Source of the DNA: JAJZQZ01 sp963790415
Lineage (GTDB): Bacteria; Actinomycetota; Thermoleophilia; RBG-16-64-13
Direction: 5' to 3'
Assembly: GCA_963790415.1 (NCBI GenBank)
Contig: CAWBOK010000001.1
Coordinates: 558,001 to 622,000, forward strand
DNA length: 64,000 bases
A program made the translations under genes and the position numbers. The notes under the pieces were generated by a model that was given only the letters and a program-made list of their open reading frames with translations, was not told where the DNA came from and ran no database searches. Positions 48,144-56,714 of this stretch are shown one piece after another; position 1 is the stretch's first letter, and the number at the start of each line of letters is the position of its first letter.

Positions 48144-49607
48144 CTACGCGCCGCCTTCCGCCAGCACCGCCCGCGCCGCCACCAACCCCGAAGCAGAAGC
48201 CTGCACCAACCCCCGCGTAACGCCCGCGCCATCGCCGACGGCGTAGAGGCCGCCCACCGTGGTCCGCAGGTCGCGGTCGAGTTCCATGCGCGACGAGTAG
48301 AACTTCACTTCCACCCCGTAGAGAATCGTGTCCCGCCCGGCCACCCCGGGAAGCAACCCGTCCATGGCCTGGAGCATGTCAAAGATGTCGCGCTGATGGC
48401 GATAGGGAAGCGCAAAGCTCAGGTCGCCCGGCGAAGCTTCCGTGAGCGTGGGAGGCACGGTGCAACGGGCCAGCCGTTCCGGGGTCGTCCGCCGGCCGGA
48501 CTGCAGGTCGACCAGCCGCTGGACGATGACATCGTTCCCCAAGAGGTTCGCCAACCGGGCGATCGACTTCCCGTAGGCGATGGGATCGTTGAAGGGATGC
48601 GTGAACCGCGTCGAGACCAGGAGGGCGAAGTTGGTCGAGAGGGTCCGCTGCTCCGGATCGGCGTAACTGTGGCCGTTGACGGTCACGACGTCGCCGTAGC
48701 TCTCGGTGCTCACCACTCCATGGGGATTCATGCAGAAGGTGCGCACCGGGTCCTCGAAGTAGGACGAGCGATAGAGCAGCTTCGGCTCGTACAGGTCGGC
48801 GGTGATCGCATCGGTGAACACCGAGGGAACCTCGACGCGCACTCCGATATCCACGGCGTTACTGGTGACCGAGAGTCCAAGCCGCCCCGCCTCCTCTTTC
48901 AGCCAGGCGGCCCCTTCCCTGCCGGGTGCCAGCACTACGACGGGGCTTTCGAACTCCTCGCCCGAGTCGGTCACTACACCGGTAACCTGGCGGCCGCCCG
49001 CGGGCGCATCCGCGGCGACAGCCACAGACGCATTCACGGCGCCGACCGCGGGCGCATCCGTTGGCTCGACGGTCAACCGGGCCACAGAAGTGTCGGTGAG
49101 CACGCGTACACGGCCTTCGAGTTCCCGGCGCATGGCCCCCAGCACCTCGACGCACCGTTCGGTACCCATGTGGCGGATGGGTGAGTCGATCAGCTTCAAG
49201 CGGTGCGTCAGAGCCTTGGTCCTCCAGGAGTCGACGCGTTCGGGGTCGGTGCCGTAGAGTGTCTCGGGCGCGCCGAACTCCCGCCAGAGTTGATCCACTT
49301 CCGTGATCGCCTTCTGCAACTCGGGCGGATTCAGATACTCCCCCAGCCAGCCCCCCACTTCGGGACTCAGCGTCAGCTTGCCGTCGGAGAACGCCCCCGC
49401 GCCCCCCCACCCGCAGGTGATATCGCACGGGTCGCAATGCGCGCAGTGGCCGGTCGTGCGGGCCGGACAACGCCGTTCGGGGATATCGCACCCTTTCTCG
49501 ATGAGAAGGATGCTCAGCGTTGATTTCCGGGCCAGTTCGATCGCGGCGAAGATGCCGGCCGGTCCGGCCCCGACGATGATCGCATCGAAGCGATGCTCAG
49601 GATCCAT
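48144..49607 (-). CDS. FAD-dependent protein of the COG2509 type
   Basis: The 487-residue protein begins FDAIIVGAGPAGIFAAIELA and contains CPARTTGHCAHCDPCDITCG followed by GWGGAGAFSDGKLTLS, features of the uncharacterised flavoprotein family COG2509. A Cys-rich insert suggests a metal or redox-active site. The C-terminus (GGLYAVGDGAGVTRGLVQAS) closes the FAD site. ATG 49607 follows GAGAGAGG. Its start overlaps the end of the pabC-like gene by 11 bases. Function is unknown; the cytoplasm is expected. Confidence 0.85.
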   Translation of the reverse strand: MDPEHRFDAIIVGAGPAGIFAAIELARKSTLSILLIEKGCDIPERRCPARTTGHCAHCDPCDITCGWGGAGAFSDGKLTLSPEVGGWLGEYLNPPELQKAITEVDQLWREFGAPETLYGTDPERVDSWRTKALTHRLKLIDSPIRHMGTERCVEVLGAMRRELEGRVRVLTDTSVARLTVEPTDAPAVGAVNASVAVAADAPAGGRQVTGVVTDSGEEFESPVVVLAPGREGAAWLKEEAGRLGLSVTSNAVDIGVRVEVPSVFTDAITADLYEPKLLYRSSYFEDPVRTFCMNPHGVVSTESYGDVVTVNGHSYADPEQRTLSTNFALLVSTRFTHPFNDPIAYGKSIARLANLLGNDVIVQRLVDLQSGRRTTPERLARCTVPPTLTEASPGDLSFALPYRHQRDIFDMLQAMDGLLPGVAGRDTILYGVEVKFYSSRMELDRDLRTTVGGLYAVGDGAGVTRGLVQASASGLVAARAVLAEGGA

Positions 49608-50475
49608 GCACTCGACCTCTCTCCCACTCCACCCTTGAGGCGCTCTCCCGCTCGTGCAGTTCACGGCGCAGGGTATCGGCGATCGTGCTGCTAGGCGCCA
49701 CCCGCCGACCATCCACGGCCGCGCACGGGCACACGCCCAGAAGACTGCCGGTGAGCAACAACCCTCGCGCCTCAGCGGCCCATAGTTCGTCGAGCGACAT
49801 CGGGCGCTCCTCCGTGAGCATACCCATGGTCCGTGCCGCCTGCACCACGACCGTCTCCGTGACGCCAACCAGCCGCGAGCGCGCCGGCGCGGAGACGAGA
49901 CACGCTCCGTCCCATATCAGCACATTGCTGAACGACCCCTCCAGTAGCCGCACCGGCTCTCTACTCACGAGTAGGCACTCGAAAGCTCCCGCTTCCTCCG
50001 CCCGCATCTTGGCGGCCACGCTCGCCAGATAGCTCCCCGACTTGAGCCAGGGCAACGGCCGGCCGAGATCGGCCGCCGTGACCACATCGACGCCACGCTC
50101 GAACACGTGAGCAGGCTGGGGCGCCACCGCCGTCACCGACGCGATCACCCGCGGCCGACGTCCGGCTGCGGGAGCGGTGAGACCTCGTCCACCCCCTGGC
50201 TGCTCGCCGCCGGTCACCTGGATGCGCAGGGCACCGCGTGCCACCGGCCGCACCTGCAATAGCCGACGCACACCGTGCTCCAACCAGGCAACGTCGAGTG
50301 GGAGGCCGAGTTCGCAACATGCGGACGTCAACCGCTCCAGGTGCGGTCGCCACAGGCACGGCGCGCCGTCGACGACCTTCAGGGTCTCGAAGAGGCTCTC
50401 CCCGTAGAGAAGGCCCCGATCGAACGCCGAGACCAGAGTCTCCTTCGCCGCGATGAGCTCCCCATCGAGCAACAC
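49597..50475 (-). CDS. pabC: class-IV aminotransferase / aminodeoxychorismate lyase
   Basis: The 292-residue PLP protein has ETLVSAFDRGLLYGESLFET at the N-terminus, the Lys in LPWLKSGSYLASVAAKMRAE and LLEGSFSNVLIWDG, the class-IV pattern shared by PabC, BCAT and D-amino acid transaminases. Its place next to pabB argues for 4-amino-4-deoxychorismate lyase, which yields p-aminobenzoate for folate. The start (GTG 50475) is weak; a GTG overlapping the pabB stop at 50554-50556 would need a frameshift in the GC-rich 80-base gap and is an alternative. Confidence 0.82.
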   Translation of the reverse strand: MLLDGELIAAKETLVSAFDRGLLYGESLFETLKVVDGAPCLWRPHLERLTSACCELGLPLDVAWLEHGVRRLLQVRPVARGALRIQVTGGEQPGGGRGLTAPAAGRRPRVIASVTAVAPQPAHVFERGVDVVTAADLGRPLPWLKSGSYLASVAAKMRAEEAGAFECLLVSREPVRLLEGSFSNVLIWDGACLVSAPARSRLVGVTETVVVQAARTMGMLTEERPMSLDELWAAEARGLLLTGSLLGVCPCAAVDGRRVAPSSTIADTLRRELHERESASRVEWERGRVHGS

Positions 50476-50554
50476 CAGGTCGGACAGCGCGTCGCCGCCC
50501 GCCCGGCGCCGGCCTGGGCGCCGCCGGCGTGGTCGGCGCCGAACGCCGCGGCGC

Positions 50555-52075
50555 TCACGAAGCCGCGTCGGCTTCCGCGGGCATGCCTCCAGCCTGGGCG
50601 CCCGTGTAAGCCAGCGCCTGAGCCACCGCCTGTACCATGGCTTCGGCCTTGCTCAGCGTCTCAAGGTACTCCCGTTCGGGCACGGAATCGGCCACGATGC
50701 CGGCGCCCGCCTGCGCGTACACCTGGTCGCCCACCCGCACCAGCGTGCGGATGACGATGTTGACGTCCATGTCGCCGTTGTACCCGAAGAAGCCCAGAGA
50801 ACCCGTGTAGGGCCCGCGACGGACCGTCTCGAGCTCGTCGATGATCTCCATGCAGCGCACCTTGGGGCAGCCGGTGATGGTGCCACCCGGGAACATCGCC
50901 CGGAGCAGGTCGACGGCGTCCCGGTCCGCGGCCAGCGTGCCGGTAACGTTACTGACGATGTGGATCACGTGCGAATAGCGCTCGTTGACCATGAGTTCGT
51001 CCACGTGGACCGATCCGTACTCGCACACCCTGCCCAGATCGTTGCGTTCCAGGTCGACCAGCATGATGTGCTCGGCCCTCTCCTTCGGATCGAGGTTGAG
51101 GTCGTCGGTCAGCGACCCGTCCTCGACGAAATCGCGGCCACGGCGTCTCGTGCCCGCGATCGGCCGGGCCTCGGCGGTGCGGCCGTGCAGGCGGACGAGC
51201 CGTTCCGGAGAGCTGCAGAAGAGTTCGTAGCCGGAGAGCCGCAGATAGCCGGCGAAGGGAGACGGGTTGACGGCGCGCAGTACCCGGTAGAGCAGCTCCG
51301 ACTCACCCGCGTAGTCCATGCGCAGCCGCTGGGACAGGTTTGTCTGGAAGACGTCGCCGGCCCACACGTACTCCCTGCCCCGAGCGACGATAGCCTCGTA
51401 CTCGGCCTCCGTCATGTTGGATGCCGTCTTGAGGCTCTCCTCCCGGCTGTGACCGGCCACCTCGACATCGAGCACCGCCCGCGGCGCGCGCGCCGCGGCA
51501 GAGACCAGCCGTTCCATCTCCTCGAGGGCTTCCGGACTGTCGGCAACGGCCGTCACCCGGCCGCGCTGGTGGTCGAAGCAGAGCCAGCGGGTGGGGAACA
51601 TGACATCCAGATCGGGAATGCGGAGATCGTCGGCCGTGGTGTCGGGCAAGGCCTCGATATATCGCCCGGCGTCGTAGCAGACGAGCCCATACGCCCCCAC
51701 CCAATCGAGATCGTCGCCGCGGGGGCCCCACCACTCGGTGTTGGCGTCCGCCTCTTCCGCCGTCAGCGAACGGAGGATCGGAAACGGGTCACCGCGCGAC
51801 TCGACGCGGGCCCAGCCGTCGGACGTGGCGCGGGACACCACCACGCGGTGGTCCTTGGCCCACAAGTGGACCCGCGGACGCCACGCGACCAGAGACCGGG
51901 TCGCCAGCTTCGGGCTGCCCCCGGCGCTGTCCAGCAGGACCACCGACTGCCCGGGGTCTTGGGCCGGCTCCCCCGGCTCCTCCAGACCGCCTCCCGTCGG
52001 AAAAGCCCCCAGCAGCCGTAGGAGTTCTACGGGTCGGTAGGCGAAGGGGCCCAGGATGGCGGCGTGGCGCGTCAC
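50555..52075 (-). CDS. pabB: chorismate-using synthase component I (PabB/TrpE family)
   Basis: The protein (506 residues from GTG 52075, which overlaps the dnaB stop as GTGA) has the chorismate-binding core FQTNLSQRLR, SPSPFAGYLRL-like segments, FCSSPERLVRL, RPIAGTRRRGRDF, VDLERNDLGRV, and PGGTITGCPKVRCMEII. Position next to pabC favours aminodeoxychorismate synthase. The PIAGT motif has Ala where classical PabB has Lys (PIKGT) and resembles TrpE, so anthranilate synthase activity cannot be excluded. No glutaminase (pabA/trpG) is nearby. Confidence 0.88.
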   Translation of the reverse strand: MTRHAAILGPFAYRPVELLRLLGAFPTGGGLEEPGEPAQDPGQSVVLLDSAGGSPKLATRSLVAWRPRVHLWAKDHRVVVSRATSDGWARVESRGDPFPILRSLTAEEADANTEWWGPRGDDLDWVGAYGLVCYDAGRYIEALPDTTADDLRIPDLDVMFPTRWLCFDHQRGRVTAVADSPEALEEMERLVSAAARAPRAVLDVEVAGHSREESLKTASNMTEAEYEAIVARGREYVWAGDVFQTNLSQRLRMDYAGESELLYRVLRAVNPSPFAGYLRLSGYELFCSSPERLVRLHGRTAEARPIAGTRRRGRDFVEDGSLTDDLNLDPKERAEHIMLVDLERNDLGRVCEYGSVHVDELMVNERYSHVIHIVSNVTGTLAADRDAVDLLRAMFPGGTITGCPKVRCMEIIDELETVRRGPYTGSLGFFGYNGDMDVNIVIRTLVRVGDQVYAQAGAGIVADSVPEREYLETLSKAEAMVQAVAQALAYTGAQAGGMPAEADAAS

Positions 52076-53490
52076 ATCCGGCCCCACTCCTCGTCCTGGG
52101 GCGGCATGCCGCGGTCGCCGCCGCCTGCACGGTCTTCAGCATGCATGTCGAGGAACCGGGTATAGCTCTTGACGAACGCCAATTTGCAGAAGCCCGTGGG
52201 TCCGTTCCTCTGTTTGCCCACGATGATCTCGGCGACACCCTTGTCCGAACTGTCTTTGTTGTACTCCTCGTCGCGATAGATGAAGAGCACAACATCGGCA
52301 TCCTGCTCTATGGCGCCGGACTCCCTCAGGTCGGAGAGCATCGGCCGCTTGTTGACGCGCGACTCCACCTGCCGAGAGAGCTGAGAGAGGGCCAACACGG
52401 GCACCTCGAGGTCACGGGCCAGGATCTTCAATCCCCGCGAGATGCGCGAGATCTCCTGCTGCCGGTTCTCGACCCCCGAATCGCCGACCATGAGCTGGAG
52501 GTAGTCGATCACCACCAGGCCCAGGTTCTTCTCGCGGGCCTTGAGCCGCCTGGCCTTGGCGCGGATCTCCATCAGGTTGACGGCGGCCGTGTCGTCTATG
52601 AAGATAGGAGCCGTGAAGAGGGGGGTACAGGCCCCGGTTAGCTTGCCCCATTCAGCCGCCTGAAGCTGCCCGTGACGCAGCCGTTGACTGTCGATGCGGG
52701 CCTCGGAGCACATCATGCGTTGCACGAGCTCCTCCTTAGACATCTCCAAGCTGAAGAGGGCCACCCCTTTGTTCTGATCCACCGCCACATTGCGGGCGAT
52801 GTTGAGGGCGAACGCAGTCTTGCCCATGGACGGCCGCCCCGCCAGAACGACCAGATTAGCAGGCTGAAGGCCAGTGATGAGATCATCGAGCCGACGGAAG
52901 CCCGACTCGACGCCATTGGTGCGCCGGCCCTCGGTCATGATCTTCTCGAGCTCGGCAAAACTCTCGGAGATCAGGTCTTTGACGTGCACCATATCGCCGG
53001 ACGCTCGGTTCTGAGCGATGTCGAAGACCATCTGCTCGGCACGGTCGATCAGATCCAACGGACCTTGCTCGCGACGATAGCCCATATCGGCGATCTCGCT
53101 GCCCACGGCGATGAGAGAGCGGAGCAGGTAGTTCTCGCGCACGATCTCCGCGTAGTACCGCGCGTTCGAGGCCGCCGGCACGGCCGAGACCAGACTGTGC
53201 ACGAACGTCCGCCCCCCGACCTCCTCGAGGCGGGCCCGATTGCTCAGCTCCTCGCTGACGGTGACGGTGTCCACCGGTTCGCCCCGGCCGTAGAGCCCCT
53301 CGATGGCCTCATAGATGGCCTGATGAGAGGGCCGGTAGAAATGCACCGGGCGCAAGATCTCGCTGACCCCGGCGATCAGGTTCGGGGCCATCATGAGCGC
53401 CCCCAACACCGACACTTCGGCGTCGAGGTTCTGCGGCGGAAGATAGCCGCCCTCGCGACCTCCGCCGTTGTCGGCTCGCTCCTTGCCCAT
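52072..53490 (-). CDS. dnaB: replicative DNA helicase
   Basis: DnaB unwinds DNA at the replication fork. The 472-residue protein has the N-terminal helical domain (PPQNLDAEVSVLGALMMAPN), Walker A LAGRPSMGKTAFALNIARN, H2/Walker B LVVIDYLQLMVGDSG, the Gln in LSQLSRQVESRVNKRPMLSD and Arg-finger region GAIEQDADVVLFIYRDE. ATG 53490 (MGKERADNGG) is preferred because GGGGGAG precedes it. It follows rplI, the classical rpsF-ssb-rpsR-rplI-dnaB order. Confidence 0.96.
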   Translation of the reverse strand: MGKERADNGGGREGGYLPPQNLDAEVSVLGALMMAPNLIAGVSEILRPVHFYRPSHQAIYEAIEGLYGRGEPVDTVTVSEELSNRARLEEVGGRTFVHSLVSAVPAASNARYYAEIVRENYLLRSLIAVGSEIADMGYRREQGPLDLIDRAEQMVFDIAQNRASGDMVHVKDLISESFAELEKIMTEGRRTNGVESGFRRLDDLITGLQPANLVVLAGRPSMGKTAFALNIARNVAVDQNKGVALFSLEMSKEELVQRMMCSEARIDSQRLRHGQLQAAEWGKLTGACTPLFTAPIFIDDTAAVNLMEIRAKARRLKAREKNLGLVVIDYLQLMVGDSGVENRQQEISRISRGLKILARDLEVPVLALSQLSRQVESRVNKRPMLSDLRESGAIEQDADVVLFIYRDEEYNKDSSDKGVAEIIVGKQRNGPTGFCKLAFVKSYTRFLDMHAEDRAGGGDRGMPPQDEEWGRM

Positions 53491-53530
53491 GCGCTCCCCC
53501 GCAGCCCTGGACGTCACCCGCGGGCGCGCC

Positions 53531-53994
53531 TCAGGCCTGCTCGCCCTCCGCTACAACCATGACCTTGATCTCGGCCGGATCCACGCTCTGATGCACCTCG
53601 ACCTGCACCATGAACGTACCGATGGTCTTGATCGGATCCGCGAGCAGGATCTTGCGCTTGTCGATGCGGATCTTCCGTGCCGCCCAGATGGCGTCGGCCA
53701 CATCCTGGTTGGTCACGGACCCGAACAGCCGGTCACCCGTGCCGACGGCAACCGGGATAGAGATCACGGTCTTGTTCAGCAGGTCGCGGGTGGCCTCGGC
53801 CTGTTCGTCCTCACGGCGCTCCCGGTCGGCCTTGGCGTCGAGCACCTTGCGCACCGCTGCGACCCGGCCGGCGGTGGCTTCTTGGGCAAGCTTGCGGGGA
53901 AACAGGAAATTCCTGGCGTAGCCGTCGGCCACGTTCGCAACCTCGCCTTTTTGACCCAAGGCTTCTCCACGTCCTTCAGCAGTATGACTTCCAT
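53531..53994 (-). CDS. rplI: 50S ribosomal protein L9, one apparent deletion
   Basis: L9 binds 23S rRNA near the L1 stalk. The frame begins MEVILLKDVE at ATG 53994, then loses homology; the next frame continues ALGQKGEVANVADGYARNFL and FPRKLAQEATAGRV to the stop. Restoring one base near 53965 (for example a second A of a GAAGAAG run) joins them into 154 residues of normal L9 length, with the C-terminal domain GTGDRLFGSVTNQDVADAIW. The start follows the DUF2232 stop directly. Confidence 0.9.
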
Positions 53995-55012
53995 CTAGTT
54001 CTCCTCGTGATCGTTCATTCTCGGGCCCGCCGGCGCGGCCGGCCCCTCGTCGGCGCCGCGCGGTGGAAACCGCCTGCGATAGTCGAACCATGTGTCCAGC
54101 AGTCCGGCCCAGCTCGTCAGCTGGAAGGCCGTTTGGCCGAGCAGTGCGGCCCCATACACGACCACCCGTGTCCCGGCGCTCACGCGTCGCGACACGACAA
54201 ACCAGTGTGCCAGCGCCAGCCCCTGCAGGAAGAACAAGGTCTGGAAGAAGACCAAGAGGTTGAGCCCTACCAACCGCGCGACTTCGTGATAGGTGCCGAA
54301 CCGCGACGACAACACCAGCAGCGCGAGCCCACCGATGTAGCCATAGGCGGCGCCCCAGTGGAGCCGAAACCGTGAGAAGGCCAGGTGACCGATCGACTTC
54401 TCCCCCACGTGAGGAAACACCGCGGCCGCCAGACCCAACACCGCGCTCGCCAGGATGACTCCCGCTACCCCCGCGATGGCCGGAGCCAGGTAAGGGATCA
54501 TGCGGAGGGTCTCGTGGATCTGCTGCGAAGCCAGATCGACGCTCTCCTGACTCATGCCCATCGACGTTTGGAGCTTCCCGGCCGCCGCCATGGAGTCGTC
54601 CACCAGCTTCGTGAGCTGGGCGATACTCATCCCGGTCAAGACCCACACCGACCCCGTCCACGCCACCAGCGCGCTCGTTGCGCCCAGAGTCGTGACTCCA
54701 GAGCGTCCACGAGAACCCCCGGCGCGCGCGCAGCGCGACCCCGAGAATCACGCCGAGGAGGCCGGCCACAAGAAGCGCCATCAGCCCGTTGCCCAGACCC
54801 GTCACCGCCGCGGCGAGCGCGGCGACACACACGGTCCCCGCCAGCCCCACGCCGACGCCGCGCCTCAGAGTGAGATACCCAAGAGGCAACGGCAGCGCCG
54901 GGATCGCGAAGAGTGCCAGCAGCGGGACGTACGCCACCACGACCGAGAGCACGACTGCCAACGCCACAGCCTTGCCGGCCTCGCTCACCGCCGCTGTGGT
55001 GAAGGTGCTCAC
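53995..55012 (-). CDS. DUF2232 (YybS-like) membrane protein, one apparent insertion
   Basis: Two overlapping frames make one membrane protein: the first part (KAVALAVVLSVVVAYVPLLA; LGYLTLRRGVGVGLAGTVCV; LLGVILGVALRARR) and the second (TLGATSALVAWTGSVWVLTG; PYLAPAIAGVAGVILASAVL) meet near 54700-54706, where one extra base lies. The corrected 338-residue product has about eight helices and the YybS/DUF2232 layout. In many bacteria this gene sits between rpsR and rplI, as here. Its role is unknown. The start is GTG 55012. Confidence 0.8.
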
Positions 55013-55043
55013 GGCAGCCCTCTGCAGGGGAACGCCCCTGTTT

Positions 55044-55295
55044 CTAACGGTTGGAGTACGGCAAGAGCGCGACCTCGCGGGCCCGTTTCACGGCCACCGC
55101 GATCTGACGCTGATGCCTGCGGCACGCGCCGGTGGTGCGGCGGGAGCGGATCTTCGCACGCTCCGACACGAACCGGCGGAGAAGGTTGTAGTCCTTGTAG
55201 TCGACGGTCTCGACCTTCTCTTTGCAGAAGTAGCAGTACTTACGGCGACGATTGCCCGTTGTGGGGCGAACGCGCCGTCTCTTGGCGAAAGCCAC
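55044..55295 (-). CDS. rpsR: 30S ribosomal protein S18
   Basis: S18 binds S6 on the 30S platform. The sequence has RKYCYFCKEKVETVDYKDYN and LLRRFVSERAKIRSRRTTGA followed by CRRHQRQ; the Cys residues fit the zinc-binding form. GTG 55295 (AFAKRRRVRPT follows) is preferred, because AGGAGG lies nine bases upstream of it; an ATG three codons earlier touches that site. The product has 83 residues. ssb lies upstream. Confidence 0.95.
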   Translation of the reverse strand: MAFAKRRRVRPTTGNRRRKYCYFCKEKVETVDYKDYNLLRRFVSERAKIRSRRTTGACRRHQRQIAVAVKRAREVALLPYSNR

Positions 55296-55319
55296 TGTCT
55301 TCATCCTCCTGACCGGCGG

Positions 55320-55787
55320 TTAAAAGGGGATGTCATCCTCTCCGCCGAAATCGATGTCCTTGAAATCCTTGTCGGACGCCGGGGGCGTCTCGCGACCGGA
55401 GGCATAACTGCCCCGGTTCGAGCCGCCGGCGCCCGCTCCCGAACCACCTTCGCCCTGCCCGCCGATGAACATCACCGTATCGGCGATGATCTCGACCTTG
55501 CTGCGCTTGGTGCCGTCCTGAGCTTCCCAACTGCGCTGATCGAGGCGCCCATCGACGGCCACCTGCCGACCCTTGCTGAGATACTTCGCGCAGTTCTCGC
55601 CTTGTTGGCCCCACACGATCACATCGAAGTAGTTCGGCTTCTCGATCCACTGGCCCGAGGCGTCCTTGTAGGACGAGTTCACGGCCACCCCAAGGGTGCA
55701 CACTGAAGTGCCGCTCGGCGTCTGCCGGAGCTCAGGATCCCGCGTAAGGTTTCCCACCAACGTGACGTGGGCGATGCCTCTGGCCAT
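55320..55787 (-). CDS. ssb: single-stranded DNA-binding protein
   Basis: SSB coats single-stranded DNA in replication. The 155-residue protein has the OB fold (ARGIAHVTLVGNLTRDPELR; FDVIVWGQQGENCAKYLSKG; VAVDGRLDQRSWEAQDGTKR), a Gly/Ser-rich linker and the acidic partner-binding tip ending DIDFGGEDDIPF. GGAGTAGAG precedes the ATG. It lies between rpsF and rpsR as in most bacteria. Confidence 0.96.
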   Translation of the reverse strand: MARGIAHVTLVGNLTRDPELRQTPSGTSVCTLGVAVNSSYKDASGQWIEKPNYFDVIVWGQQGENCAKYLSKGRQVAVDGRLDQRSWEAQDGTKRSKVEIIADTVMFIGGQGEGGSGAGAGGSNRGSYASGRETPPASDKDFKDIDFGGEDDIPF

Positions 55788-55795
55788 CTCTACTC

Positions 55796-56179
55796 CTACT
55801 CCTGTGGGGTGGCTGCCGCTGCAGCGGGAACAGGTTCGGGTTCGGTCACCGGCACGGGTTCGGTCGCCGGCACGGGTGCGATCACGGGTGCGGGCGTGTC
55901 TAGCTTGATCGGCATGGCGCGGACCACCGCGTCAGTGATCTTGAAGACGCGCATCACCTCGTCGAGGGTCTTGGGCTCCGCATGGAAGTACATGACGAAG
56001 TAGAAACCTTCGGTCATGTGATCGATCTCGTAGGCCAAGCGACGCTTGCCCCACTCGTCGACCTTGCCCATGATGCCGCCGTCGCCGGCGATGATCTCCT
56101 TGGCACGGTCGATGATCGCGATGCGGGCCTGCTCCTCGGCGTCGGGGCGCAGAACCACCATCAGCTCGTAGCTGTTCAG
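55796..56179 (-). CDS. rpsF: 30S ribosomal protein S6
   Basis: S6 pairs with S18. The family N-terminus SYELMVVLRPDAEEQ requires starting upstream of the first ATG (56161). The codon at 56179 is CTG, with AAGGAGGTG correctly spaced before it, so a CTG start (or a miscalled ATG) is likely. The rest (EWGKRRLAYEIDHMTEGFYF; MRVFKITDAVVRAMPIKLD) is standard. A 30-residue tail of Pro, Val and Glu (PVPATEPVPVTEPEPVPAA) extends the normal C-terminus. It is the first gene of the ribosomal-replication operon. Confidence 0.93.
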   Translation of the reverse strand: MNSYELMVVLRPDAEEQARIAIIDRAKEIIAGDGGIMGKVDEWGKRRLAYEIDHMTEGFYFVMYFHAEPKTLDEVMRVFKITDAVVRAMPIKLDTPAPVIAPVPATEPVPVTEPEPVPAAAAATPQE

Positions 56180-56200
56180 TTGGGTTCACCTCCTTCGGAC

Positions 56201-56563
56201 TCATGCGGCCCCGGCCTCTACTGCCGGAGCAGGGGTGAGTATTCGATTGTCGGGCGGACCCAGCTTCGGGCCGCCGCCGCCTGACGCGGGTTCCGCAGTA
56301 TACACTCGCTCGGGGTCGGGCGCCACTACACTCTCGGTGACCCTTGGCCGGTGGACTTCGTACGGCACACCTTCGGCACCAAGAATGCCATAGACCTCAA
56401 CGAGCCGGCCTTCATCCACCGTCAAAGCAAGACCGCACAATCCGGAGACGCCGGGCGGCTTGGGGATCACATCTACCTGCAGGCCGCCCTCCAGCAGAGC
56501 GTCCTCGGCGCGCAAGGCCGCCTCGGTGGTCATGAACAGTAGGATGGTCTGGCGCTCCTTCAT
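56201..56563 (-). CDS. DUF3343 protein, putative Se/S carrier-like
   Basis: The 120-residue protein begins MKERQTILLFMTTEAALRAE and carries the motif PPGVSGLCGLALTVDEG, whose Cys lies where DUF3343 proteins have their conserved Cys. The family has been proposed as a carrier of selenium or sulfur, usually with few additional data. The N-terminal 75 residues hold the domain; the rest is a Pro/Ala-rich tail. It stands 22 bases before the rpsF start and may be co-transcribed. The presence of a candidate selenoprotein in the window makes the possible selenium link worth noting. Confidence 0.7.
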   Translation of the reverse strand: MKERQTILLFMTTEAALRAEDALLEGGLQVDVIPKPPGVSGLCGLALTVDEGRLVEVYGILGAEGVPYEVHRPRVTESVVAPDPERVYTAEPASGGGGPKLGPPDNRILTPAPAVEAGAA

Positions 56564-56714
56564 CACGAGGTGAGTATAGACCCCGCGTCGGACAGAGAGG
56601 CAGCGCCCCGGCTGAAGCGTTGCGCCTCGGAGCAGAGATGCGGCGCCCCGGTCGGTAGCCCGGAGCGCCGCGGTTGGCAGCGGATCAGACGGCCCCGCCC
56701 TGCGGCGGCGACTG

